NCBI GenBank assembly: GCA_035540495.1
Contig: DATLGL010000045.1
Span: 1 to 64,000 of the forward strand
DNA length: 64,000 bases
DNA from: DASVEG01 sp035540495
Lineage (GTDB): Bacteria > Actinomycetota > Acidimicrobiia > Acidimicrobiales > CADCTF01
Reading direction: 5' to 3'
The position numbers and the translations under genes were made by a program. Positions 45,435 through 54,800 of this stretch are shown here, piece by piece. Below the pieces are notes generated by a model. The model was given only the letters and a program-made list of their open reading frames with translations, was not told the DNA's origin and did no database searches. Positions within the stretch are counted from its first letter, which is position 1; every line of letters starts with the position of its first letter.

Positions 45435-45455
45435 CTTGAGTGCGAGAGTATCAAG
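45435..45455. promoter_or_regulatory. HspR-type (HAIR) operator of the dnaK operon
   Basis: CTTGAGT-GCGAGAG-TATCAAG keeps the canonical first half-site exactly, the 7-nt spacer, and five of seven bases of the second half-site (ACTCAAG). It lies 30 nt upstream of dnaK on the minus strand. Confidence 0.85.
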
Positions 45456-45487
45456 GTCTCGGAGCGCGGTTCTATTCCCGGCGGCAT

Positions 45488-45513
45488 GGGGAGGGCGGCG
45501 CGCCGCCCTCCCC
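45488..45513 (-). terminator. 26-bp perfect palindrome after the PLRSV protein gene
   Basis: GGGGAGGGCGGCG followed directly by its reverse complement lies 14 nt after the stop at 45527 and upstream of the dnaK operator. It is a very GC-rich intrinsic-type terminator without a U tract. It would insulate dnaK from the giant gene. Confidence 0.65.
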
Positions 45514-45526
45514 GACTACGACAGGC

Positions 45527-48500
45527 CTACGTAGTAAGGATCAGGAACGCCTTCAGCTCGACGCCGGTGGCGGCGGCGACGACCGCCACCCGACGGCAAA
45601 CGTTCGCCGTCTTCTCCGTCTTGTAGACGTAGACGAAATGGTTGGCAGCAGCGTCCCAGCGGATCGATCCGGCCGGCGCCGATGTGTACGTCTCGATCGT
45701 GTCAGCCTGGGTTTGCCCTGTGCAGACGCCGGTGGTGACGCGGACTGCAAGCAGCGCGGGATCGATGATCTTCGCGCCGTCGGCGTCGTAGACCCGGAAC
45801 TTCGTCGGAACGGAGCTGCCCCGCTTCGCCTTGTTCACGGTAGGAAGGTTGTTGACCGGCTCGAAGAACCCCTCGAGTCTGAGCGCCGGCGCCTGGTACG
45901 TCACCGTTGCGGAGGCTGCGTTCCCAGCCCGATCCCGAGCGGTTGCCGTCACCACCGTTCCAGCCGCCGATTGCGAGGTCGTGACCTTGCATGAGTCGAA
46001 TAGGCCAGAGGTGGCGTCGAAGGCCGAGCAGGTGGCCGCTCCGCCGCTCACCAGCGGAACGCTGTCGATCCTCACGGCGGGCGGCGTGCGGTCGATGCGC
46101 AGGTCGAGGCGTCCGCGAAGGCCGGTGCTGCTCGCGGCGGTCACCGTGTGAGGTCCATCCGCGGTGATCCTCACAGGCGACCGGTAGTGCTGCGGCAGTC
46201 CGCCGTCGACCGCGATCGTGTACTCCGCTCCGTCTTGGCCGACGATGCCGACCTCCACGGGGCTCTTGAAGTACCCGTTGTCACCATCCGGAGACGCCGG
46301 CGTCGTCACGAGCTGAAGAGTGGCGGTGTAGTACCGGCCCTTGTTGGTGGTGAGCCCGACGTTGCCGGCGGCGTCGACCGCCTGCACGAAGTACTCGACC
46401 CGTTCGCCGGTGATCGCGCCGGCTCCCTCGTACCGGCCGTTCGAGTCGGGGTCGCTCAGGTCGAGCCGCTGCCAGGACGTCGCCGAGGCTGCGACGTCCC
46501 GGTACATGACGACGACTTGGGCGATCGCCGATGCATCGGTGACGTTTACGCCGAACGACACCTGGCCGCCGCTGATGGTCGCCGTCACTGCGGTGAGGAA
46601 CGGCTGCTTGTTGTCGTCCGAGGCTCCTGCTGCCCCGTACGTCACCTGACCACCGATCTTCGTGAACAGTCGCTGGACGGCGGTGCCCGCCGCGTCACCT
46701 GCGTCACGGAACACCTGACCCGGCATGAGCACGAGTCGCTGCTCCGGCCCATTGGCACCGAGATAGGTCGAGACGTTCGAGATCGACGCCGGGAAGGCGA
46801 CGTCTCCCGCCGGCGGCGCTCCTTCGTTCGCCGCGAGGTCGACGACCGGGCGGGCCACGGCTGGGGTCGTCTGTGCGTCACGCGACTCGAGGTCGGTCAC
46901 GAGGAACCCCTTCGCCAGGAGTCCGTTCGCAGCGGAGGTGACCTCGACCGATGTCTTGGGCACGATGGGCCGGTACTGCGTGACCTGCGACTCGCCGGTC
47001 GTCGGCGTCCGCGGCGTTCCTGCGACGGTGAGCTCACCACCGGCGACGACATAGTGCGCTGTCGAGCCTCTGGTGCGCTCAGCGAAGTCACCGCTGTCGG
47101 AAAGGTCGAGGTTCACCGCCACCGACGGCACGGAGGGCACCGGGCCGGTGGCGGGCGTGACGGTCGCCGGAGCAGGCGTCGGGGCCGAGGCCGCGCCGAT
47201 GCGGTACATCGGCAGCCCGTAGAAGGTCGCCTCCTGCATCGCCTTCTCGTCGTAGGGGCCGTAGGCACCCAACGAACCGAAGTAGGCCTGCTTGGCCAGG
47301 AGCGCGGCGCGGCCGACCGTGACCGAGCCGTCGAGTCGCTCCGCGAAGAGCTCCATGAGCCGCTCCGACAGCGCCACCGCCTCGGTGTCGCCGTAGCCGA
47401 AGCCGGTGTTGGCGAAGTACACCGCAGCCTTCTGGTCGGAGCCGAGGTACGACTGGGCCCAGTCTTCCGAGACCTCTGCGCCGTAGCCGTCCGGGATGTT
47501 GAGGCCCGCATGGCACCCCATGGTGAAGAGAATGCGCTTCGGAAGCGCGTGGGGCCGCAGGTCCGCGACGGTGAACAGGTCTGTCTCGTCCCGGTCGCGG
47601 TCGCCGACCGCCGGCAACGACCGGCTGTGGTCGTAGTGCGCGTTGACGCTGGCGATGTCCGGAGACTCCTTGGGCCCGCTAATCGGGTCTGTCGGGAAGA
47701 GCTCGTCGACGAGCGCCTGGCGCGACCACTCGTGATTGATGAGGGTGCGAAGCCCGTTCGGCAGCCGCCGCGCCAGCGCCGTGTTCACCGCGTTCGCGCC
47801 GTCTTCGAGGAAGTCGTACCCGGTGGTGAGCGCCGTCTGCGGATCGAGGACGCCGTTGGCCACTTCGAACTGCGCGATCTGCGCCGCCATGTCGGCAGGC
47901 GTCTCGACGAGACGTCCTACCGCGAGCTCCGGCACGTACAGGAAGTGGTCGAGCCACGGGATCGGGTCGAGATCGCCGTACGGGTCGTCGCTCAGGATGT
48001 TCTGCGTCGCGAGTGCCGCTGCGATCGGGTTGCCGAGGCGACTGCTCGACAGGGTCGACCCCGTGTAGTCGCTCTCGTTGGAGAGCTGGGTGTAATCGGC
48101 GATGCGGGCCATCGGGACGATGTCGTCGCTGCCTGCGATCACGATGTTCTCGAGCCCAGGAGCAGCCGCACGGACCGCAGTGATGATGTTGCCGATCGAT
48201 GAAGCGACCGCGTTCGCGCGCTCGGGGTCGCAGGGATGCGCGTCCCAGTCCGAGAGCGCGGCGGCCCCACCAGGTGCCGCCTCGATCGCGTACACGAGTC
48301 CGTCAACGCCGGGAAGCTGCGCGAGGCGATCGACATCCGACGCCTCGAGTGCGTTGGAGCCGAACCGGTCGACGAGGCGCGAAGGACTGGTCAGGATCAA
48401 CGTCTTGGTCGTCGGCGGGATCGTCGCAGGCGCCGGGGCCGCGTACGTGACCGACGGGCGCGGCGCGCACGCCGGCGGCGTCGGAGGCGCGTACTGCTTG

Positions 48501-51500
48501 ACGTAGAGCACGTACGGCGCCGGGCTCGACCCGGCGTTGAACGCGGTGACCTGGATGAGGTAGTGCGACGACGTCGCCGGATTGAGGTCCGATGTCGTGT
48601 CGATCAACTCGTCGGCACCGTCGCGGTTCTGCGACACGCTGCGCAGCGGCGTCGAGCCGATCTCGGTGTTCGGGATGTCGTCGAGCGTCTCGGCGCTCAC
48701 GAACTCGTCGGCCGCGTGGTAGCTCACGCCGGTGTCGGCGACGGGGACGGAGCGCAGTGGCACCGACCGAAGCGGCACCGAGCGAAGCGGGGTCGATGCC
48801 GCATCGGTGAGCAGGGCGACGTCGAAGTCGGCGTCGTCGCTGTCGTTGCCGAGCCGGACCTGGATCCGTGTCCCCTTCGGCGGGACGGGCAGCTTGAAGT
48901 AGTCGACGTCGCCGGCCGACGCGATGTGCGAGATCACCAGCGTGTTGGGGCTGATGGCGGCGGCGCCGGAGGGCATGTCGTTGCCGCCGGACTCGAAGTC
49001 CTCGTTGACCGACACCGGCGCCTGGCCCACCGCGGTTACGGGGGCAACCCCGAGGTCGACTCGCAGCGAGGACGTCGCGCCGCCCACGAGCGACAGGCTC
49101 GGTCGGGCCCGGAAGGTCCACGTCACCACCTGGCCCTCGGCGACCGGCTCGATCGTCCACTCGACCGATGCGCCGGAGCCCGTCGGTTCGCCGGAGATGC
49201 CCGTGGCTTCGCTGGTGCTGCCGGCGACGTACCGGAATCCTCTGGGGAGACGGACGCGTGCGGTGCCGCTACCGGTGCGTGAAGCCGTGAACGTCGCCGT
49301 GTAGGTGAGGGTCGGCGCGGACGGACCGGCGTAGTCGTGGACGCCGATGCGCTCTACGGGCAGCGACTCCCAGGCGTAGTCGGCTCGGTTCACGAGCCCT
49401 TGGAGCAGCTCGAGCAGCGAACCCGGCAGATCGTCTGGTGCCACCGAGTCGAACAGGGTCCCCAACGTCGCGTCGGCTCGGATGGCGTCTGCCCGCTCCG
49501 CGTCGGCCAGCGTGGCCGTGAGCGAGGCGCAGTCGATCGCCGGCGTCCCGCATTCGACGACGGCCGGCACCGGCGACACCGACCTCAGGGGGATGGTGCC
49601 GATCGGGACCGACCGCAGTGGCACGGAACGCAGCGGCACCGAGCGGAGCGGCAGCGCGGCGACGTCGACGCTTCGAAGCGGGACGGACCGCAGCGGCACA
49701 GACCGAAGCGGGACGGAGCGCAGCGGGATGCCGGCGAGGTCGACCGCGAGGATCGGGCTCTCGGCGGTGAGGCCCAGGGTGGTGCAGGAGTAGCCGAGGC
49801 CGGTGATGACTGCGCACCAGCTCTCGAAACCGGTGAGACCATCGTCGGGAACGACGTCGACCGAGCGCAACGGGGTGCTGCCCATCGCCAGCGACACCAT
49901 CGACACCGAGCGGAGCGGGGTCGAACCGAGGTCGATGTCGGCGAGCGTCAGCGACTGGAGGCCACCCGGCACCGGGGTGAGAGCGAGGACCTCCTCCAGG
50001 GTGATGTTCTGCAACGGCACGCTGCGCAGCGGCGTCGACTCGAGGATCGCCTCCCAAGACGTGGAAACGGACCGGAGGGGGATGTCGGACAGAAGGACAG
50101 ACCGCAGCGGAACAGATCGAAGAGGCACCGACCGCAACGGAACCGATCGGAGCGGCACCGAGCGCAACGGGCTCGCGGCGATGTCGACGCTGCGGAGCGG
50201 CGTGTCGGCCACGTCCGACTGCACGCTCAGCGGGAGCGCCGTGACGGGGATGTCATCGGGGTCCACGAACGAGGCTCCCGGCAGCGTCGAAGCCGACGAG
50301 ACCGTCAACGAGAGCGAACGAGCGTCGGCGACGCCGCCCCAGTCGGCGGCGCGGTTGTTCGAGCCGTTGTTGGTGATCGACGCGACCGCTCCGGTGGCGA
50401 GGGTCAGGACATGGATGTCGCCGCCGCTGTCGAAGAGGATGCGATCACCGTCGGGCGACCACTTCGGGAAGAGGTCGTCACCCTCCTGCTCGAGGAGCGG
50501 CTGCTGCGAGCCGCCGTCGGGGTCCATCGTCCAGAGGTCGCCGTCGCGGGAATAGACGATCGCCGACCCGTCGGGTGAGAAGGAAGGGGTGGTGTCGACG
50601 ACGTCCGGCGTGTTGGTGAGATTTCGCTCGACCACGTCGCCGCCTGGCGATCCGATCGTCGACTCGAAGATCTCCTCGGCACCGAGCCGGTCGGTGCGGT
50701 ACACGACACGAGTCCCATCAGGGCTCCACTGAGGGAATCCGCCTCCGAGGAACGTCGTCGCGAACGACACCTGCCGCGGCGTGCCGCCGGTCGCCGGCAT
50801 GACGTGGATGTCGAACCCGTATGCGTTGTCCTCGTCTATGCCGTAGTCGCGGGCGAACGCGATCTGCGTGCCGTCCGGCGACCACGCCGGGTCGGCGTCG
50901 TAGGTGAACGGGCTGTTGGTGATGTTGGTGACGTCCGAGCCGTCGGCGCGCATCACGAACAGGTCCATCCCGCCGTCGCGGTCGGAGGCGAAGACGATCT
51001 TCGATCCGTCCGGTGAGAACTCCGGGTCGCTGTCGTGGCCGGGATGGTCCTCGGTGAGGTTCCGGGTGGTGCCGCTCACCACGTCGGTCACGAAGATGTC
51101 GTCGTCGCCGTTCTCCGGATCGGTGCCGACGTACGCGACGAGCTCGCCCGAAGCGGCGGCTGTGGCGAACGCGAGGTTGTCGATGGCGACCTCTTCGGCG
51201 AGGCCGGAACCGTGCTCGATGCCGGAGCTGAGCTTGAACCCGCTGATGCGCTTGCCGCTCGGTGCGATGTGACCGAGGTACTGCGGGGTGTTCTCGTTCC
51301 CGTCGTTGTCCGACACCGAGAACGACGCCGACGACCCGTCGGAGTAGGCGATCTGCAGGGTTGCCGCACTCGACGCCGGGTCCTGAGCCGCGAGCGAGAA
51401 GCCGACCGCCGACACTGGCGCGCCGAACTTCGCTTCGAACACCTGCGGCAGCCCCGCCGCCTCGCGCTGGAACCCGCCGAAGAGCACGTGACCGGTGACC

Positions 51501-51760
51501 GAACCGGAGAACACGTACAACGGCTCTCCGGGTGTGCTGAAGGTCGCGCCCGGCACCTGCGTCGTGATCAACGTCCCGGCCGCGATCGCGTCGAAGTCCT
51601 CGAACGTGTGGGGCCCGATGGCCGCCCGGAACGCCGCCTCGTCGTGCGTCAGGCCGCCACCGTGGTCAGCCCCCGACGGCGAGGCCGCCACGAACTGCAC
51701 TGAAACCACCAACAGCGCAAGCGTCAGCAGCACGCTGACGGCGCGTCGGAACCTCGCCAT
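45527..51760 (-). CDS. Giant secreted protein: propeller, PLRSV repeats, gingipain-like peptidase
   Basis: 2077 residues with a signal peptide (LLTLALLVVSVQFVAASPSG). Residues about 205-480 hold five WD40/TolB-type repeats with SPDG motifs (FSPDGSKIVFASDRDGG, WSPDGTQIAFAR and others). About 518-1044 contain 22 PLRSV pentapeptides in three clusters, with DUF11-like and pre-peptidase (VDYFKLPVPPKGTRIQV) modules between. About 1100-1500 resemble peptidase C25 (gingipain, caspase fold): His1375/His1378 in VNAHYDHSRS and Cys1416 in ILFTMGCHAGLN form a candidate dyad. The rest is Ig-like, ending in NKAKRGSSVPTKFRVYD. No wall anchor is seen at the C terminus. It is divergent from the cyclase gene. 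The exact activity is unproven. Confidence 0.8.
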   Translation of the reverse strand: MARFRRAVSVLLTLALLVVSVQFVAASPSGADHGGGLTHDEAAFRAAIGPHTFEDFDAIAAGTLITTQVPGATFSTPGEPLYVFSGSVTGHVLFGGFQREAAGLPQVFEAKFGAPVSAVGFSLAAQDPASSAATLQIAYSDGSSASFSVSDNDGNENTPQYLGHIAPSGKRISGFKLSSGIEHGSGLAEEVAIDNLAFATAAASGELVAYVGTDPENGDDDIFVTDVVSGTTRNLTEDHPGHDSDPEFSPDGSKIVFASDRDGGMDLFVMRADGSDVTNITNSPFTYDADPAWSPDGTQIAFARDYGIDEDNAYGFDIHVMPATGGTPRQVSFATTFLGGGFPQWSPDGTRVVYRTDRLGAEEIFESTIGSPGGDVVERNLTNTPDVVDTTPSFSPDGSAIVYSRDGDLWTMDPDGGSQQPLLEQEGDDLFPKWSPDGDRILFDSGGDIHVLTLATGAVASITNNGSNNRAADWGGVADARSLSLTVSSASTLPGASFVDPDDIPVTALPLSVQSDVADTPLRSVDIAASPLRSVPLRSVPLRSVPLRSVPLRSVLLSDIPLRSVSTSWEAILESTPLRSVPLQNITLEEVLALTPVPGGLQSLTLADIDLGSTPLRSVSMVSLAMGSTPLRSVDVVPDDGLTGFESWCAVITGLGYSCTTLGLTAESPILAVDLAGIPLRSVPLRSVPLRSVPLRSVDVAALPLRSVPLRSVPLRSVPIGTIPLRSVSPVPAVVECGTPAIDCASLTATLADAERADAIRADATLGTLFDSVAPDDLPGSLLELLQGLVNRADYAWESLPVERIGVHDYAGPSAPTLTYTATFTASRTGSGTARVRLPRGFRYVAGSTSEATGISGEPTGSGASVEWTIEPVAEGQVVTWTFRARPSLSLVGGATSSLRVDLGVAPVTAVGQAPVSVNEDFESGGNDMPSGAAAISPNTLVISHIASAGDVDYFKLPVPPKGTRIQVRLGNDSDDADFDVALLTDAASTPLRSVPLRSVPLRSVPVADTGVSYHAADEFVSAETLDDIPNTEIGSTPLRSVSQNRDGADELIDTTSDLNPATSSHYLIQVTAFNAGSSPAPYVLYVKQYAPPTPPACAPRPSVTYAAPAPATIPPTTKTLILTSPSRLVDRFGSNALEASDVDRLAQLPGVDGLVYAIEAAPGGAAALSDWDAHPCDPERANAVASSIGNIITAVRAAAPGLENIVIAGSDDIVPMARIADYTQLSNESDYTGSTLSSSRLGNPIAAALATQNILSDDPYGDLDPIPWLDHFLYVPELAVGRLVETPADMAAQIAQFEVANGVLDPQTALTTGYDFLEDGANAVNTALARRLPNGLRTLINHEWSRQALVDELFPTDPISGPKESPDIASVNAHYDHSRSLPAVGDRDRDETDLFTVADLRPHALPKRILFTMGCHAGLNIPDGYGAEVSEDWAQSYLGSDQKAAVYFANTGFGYGDTEAVALSERLMELFAERLDGSVTVGRAALLAKQAYFGSLGAYGPYDEKAMQEATFYGLPMYRIGAASAPTPAPATVTPATGPVPSVPSVAVNLDLSDSGDFAERTRGSTAHYVVAGGELTVAGTPRTPTTGESQVTQYRPIVPKTSVEVTSAANGLLAKGFLVTDLESRDAQTTPAVARPVVDLAANEGAPPAGDVAFPASISNVSTYLGANGPEQRLVLMPGQVFRDAGDAAGTAVQRLFTKIGGQVTYGAAGASDDNKQPFLTAVTATISGGQVSFGVNVTDASAIAQVVVMYRDVAASATSWQRLDLSDPDSNGRYEGAGAITGERVEYFVQAVDAAGNVGLTTNKGRYYTATLQLVTTPASPDGDNGYFKSPVEVGIVGQDGAEYTIAVDGGLPQHYRSPVRITADGPHTVTAASSTGLRGRLDLRIDRTPPAVRIDSVPLVSGGAATCSAFDATSGLFDSCKVTTSQSAAGTVVTATARDRAGNAASATVTYQAPALRLEGFFEPVNNLPTVNKAKRGSSVPTKFRVYDADGAKIIDPALLAVRVTTGVCTGQTQADTIETYTSAPAGSIRWDAAANHFVYVYKTEKTANVCRRVAVVAAATGVELKAFLILTT
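48629..48799 (-). repeat. PLRSV repeat cluster C (4 copies)
   Basis: Four copies of the PLRSV codon pattern: three in tandem (15-nt period, 48751-48799) and one isolated copy about 110 nt away. Synonymous codons vary between copies. Confidence 0.75.
49578..49734 (-). repeat. PLRSV repeat cluster B (8 copies)
   Basis: Eight copies, in runs of four and three plus a single one, separated by DVAAL and PIGTI, which keep the five-residue rhythm. The 15-nt units differ mainly at synonymous positions. Confidence 0.8.
49857..50206 (-). repeat. PLRSV repeat cluster A (10 copies)
   Basis: Ten copies: one run of five at 50098-50173 and five scattered ones. The spacer text (such as VPLQNITLEEV and LADIDLGSTPL) continues a five-residue hydrophobic period. 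Confidence 0.8.
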
Positions 51761-51809
51761 GTCACTCTCCCGCCCTGCGCTCCCTCCGAGCGCCTGACCT
51801 CGACGGTAC

Positions 51810-51825
51810 TAGTCCGAACGGACTA
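51810..51825. promoter_or_regulatory. Palindrome between the PLRSV and cyclase genes
   Basis: TAGTCCG and CGGACTA are perfect inverted arms around AA. The site lies in the 101-bp divergent gap (51761-51861), 37 nt before the cyclase gene and 50 nt before the giant gene, so one dimeric regulator could control both. Only symmetry and position support it. Confidence 0.4.
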
Positions 51826-51861
51826 CCGCTAGATGGTCAACACGAGGAGATTGGTACGCTT

Positions 51862-54800
51862 TTGCGAAGACGGTGGGGGGTGCAGGCCGGCGTGAACAGC
51901 CAGCCGACGGCAGGGTTCACTGCCAACGTGGGCTACGGACTCGACGAGTACGTGCCGCGCCTGGTGCGCGACGGGTGGTGCGACGCGCGCTATCGCTCCG
52001 TCGAGGGCACGTTGGTGTTCGCCGACATCTCCGGGTTCACGAATCTCTCGGAACGGCTCGCCCGCTCGGGGCGCGCTGGAGCGGAAGAGCTCGTCACCGC
52101 GATCTCGTCGGTGTTCACGCCGCTGATCGATGACATCGTCGCTGTGGGCGGCGACGTCTTGAAGTTCGGCGGTGATGCGTTGCTCTTCCTCGTCACCGGC
52201 GAGGAGCATGCCGCACGAGCGGTCTCGGCGGCCGTGGCGATGCGGGCGACGCTGCGGCGCGTCGGAGTCATCTCCACCGGGACCGGCACGGTGCGGCTGC
52301 GGATGTCGGTGGGCGTGCACAGCGGGACGTTCGAATGCCTCCTCGTCGGGCGCGACCACGAGGAGCTCGTCATCGTGGGCCCTGCAGCATCGACGACCGT
52401 TCTGATGGAGTCGACGGCAGATGCGGGCGAGATCCTCGTCAGCGCCGACACCGCGTCGCAGATCCCGACGGCCTGCATCGGCGCAGCGAAGGGTCAGGGA
52501 TGGTTGGTGAAGCGGCGGCCCCACCGCGTGCCAGATGTCGGCCGATCGACGGCCGCCGCCGCGTCCGAGATCTTCGTGCCGATCGCGTTGCGGGGCAGGC
52601 TGGCCGCGATCGTCGCCGAGTCGGAGCACCGATACGTCACCGTCGCCTTCCTGCACTTCGGCGGCGTCGACGAGCTGCTCGCCAGAGCGGGGCTGGCCGA
52701 GACCCATCGCCGAATCAACGAGCTCGCCGCGACGGTCGTCGAGATCTGCGAGCAGCTCGACGTCACCATCATCTGCACGGACATCGCCGATGACGGTGGC
52801 AAGTTCATGCTCGCCTGCGGCGCACCCGACGCCGTCGACGACGCCGAAGGGCGCATGCTGCGCGCCTGCCGAGGGATCCTCGATCGCGACCACGGGCTCC
52901 CCGTGCGCATCGGTGTGAACCGTGGGCCGGTCTACGCCGGCGCCGTGGGCTCGCCTCGACGGTTCACCTACTCCACGATGGGCGACGCAGTGAACCTGGC
53001 GGCTCGCGTGATGGGCAAGGCTCGCCCCGGCCAGGTGCTGGCGACGGCTTCCGTCGTCGACAACTGCGGCCGGCGGTTCGACCTCGCGCCGCTCGAGCCC
53101 TTCATGGTCAAGGGCAAGAGCCAGCCTGTGCGTGCCTACGCGGTCGGGCGCGTCCGGCACGGCCAGAGCACGTTGAGGCCCGGCGCGGCCGAGTTCATCG
53201 GCCGGACGTCGGAACTCGCTCTCCTCCGCGACCGGGCGACAGCCGCGGCGAGCGGCCGCGGGGCGGCGGTCGAGATCGTCGCCGACACCGGTATGGGGAA
53301 GTCGCAGCTGGTCGCAGAGGCGACCGCCACATGGGTGCACCGAAGGATCGAGGTCGCGTGCGAGCAATACGACTCCGCGACGCCGTACTTCGCGACGCGG
53401 CAGCTTCTCCGCGCAGCGCTCGGCATCGACGACGTCGCCGATCGCGCAGCGGCAGGGCGCGCGCTGGAACGGGCCGTCAGCGAAGCAGTTCCCGCGCTCG
53501 CACGCTGGACGCCGCTGATCGCGATCGCCATCGACGCCGAGGTCGACATGACCGAAGACGTAGCGCAGCTCGCTGCGCAGTTCCGGCGGGCTCGTCTTGC
53601 CGAGCTGACGGTGGAACTGCTCGACGCGGTGGTTCGCGAACCGCTCCTCCTCGTCGTCGAGGACGGCTTCTGGATGGACGACGCGTCCGCCGAGGTGATC
53701 GCCGCGGTGGTGCGGGCCGCGGCGGCGCGGGCGTGGCTGGTCCTCGTCACGACCCGCCCCAACCAGAGCAGTGGGATGAGCCGGCTCGACGGCGTTGCCA
53801 TCAGCATCGAGCTCGGTCCCCTGCGGCGCGATGACGCCGCCGAGATCTTTCGGTCGGTGGTGGGCCGGTGGCCATCGCCCCACGTCCTCGACGAGCTCGT
53901 CGCACGCGCAGGCGGCAACCCGTTGTTCACCGTCGAGCTCGCATCCGTGATCGGGCGCGACGGCCTCGACGCCGTGCCGCCCTCGATCGAGGGACTGGTG
54001 AGCGCGCACCTCGACCGCCTCGACGTCGAAGACCGTCGTTGCCTCAGGTACGCGTCGGTCGCGGGCACGACGACTTCGCTCGATCTGCTCGAGCGCGCCA
54101 TCGGCGACCTCGTGCCGTCCCTCGCCGATGCTCACCAGCTCGAGCGCCTCCGGGAGTTCGTCGAGGTCGGGGACGATGGCGTGTTCACCTTCCGACACGA
54201 CCTCTACCGGCGGGTCGCGTACGAAGCGCTTCCGTTCCGCCGCCGCCGCGAGCTCCACGGCCGGATCGCTGATGCGATCGTCGCGGAGCATGGTGACGAG
54301 CCGGATGTCCTGCCGCTGCTGTCGATGCATTACCGCGAAGCGCAACGCCTCCCCGAGACGTGGCGATACTCCGTGCTCGCCGGCGCTCGAGCGACCGAGC
54401 AGTACGCGCCGGTGGAGGCTGCGCGGTTCTACGAACGCGCGCTGCACGTTGCGCCGAAGCTCGGCGTCCCGGCCGAGGAGGTGTGCACAGTCGCGCAGGC
54501 GCTCGGCGACGCTCACCGGCTCGCGGCGCAGTACGACCAGGCGACTCGCGCGTACAAGGAGGCGCGGCGCAGCGCCGGTGACGTCATCGCCACCGCGGAG
54601 GTCATGTTGCGGGAGGGTGTCGTTCGCGAGCGGATGGGCCGGTACAAAGCAGCCGTGCGTTGGTATCTGCGAGCGCTGCGCACACTGCCCAGCGGCCCTG
54701 AATCGCGGGTGCGTTCCCTCGAAGCGCAACTGAGCGTGGAACTCGCGGCAGCGCGGTACCGGCAGGGCCGACTCCAGGAGTGCATCGACGCGTGCTTGTC

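Noticed and set aside
46148..48202. 684-residue plus-strand open frame
   Set aside because: It is opposite the peptidase part of the giant secreted protein and is Arg/Val/Asp-rich shadow sequence without motifs.
49578..50206. Possible CRISPR-like or minisatellite array
   Set aside because: The 15-nt units are in frame, vary at synonymous positions and have no unique spacers; they encode PLRSV pentapeptides.
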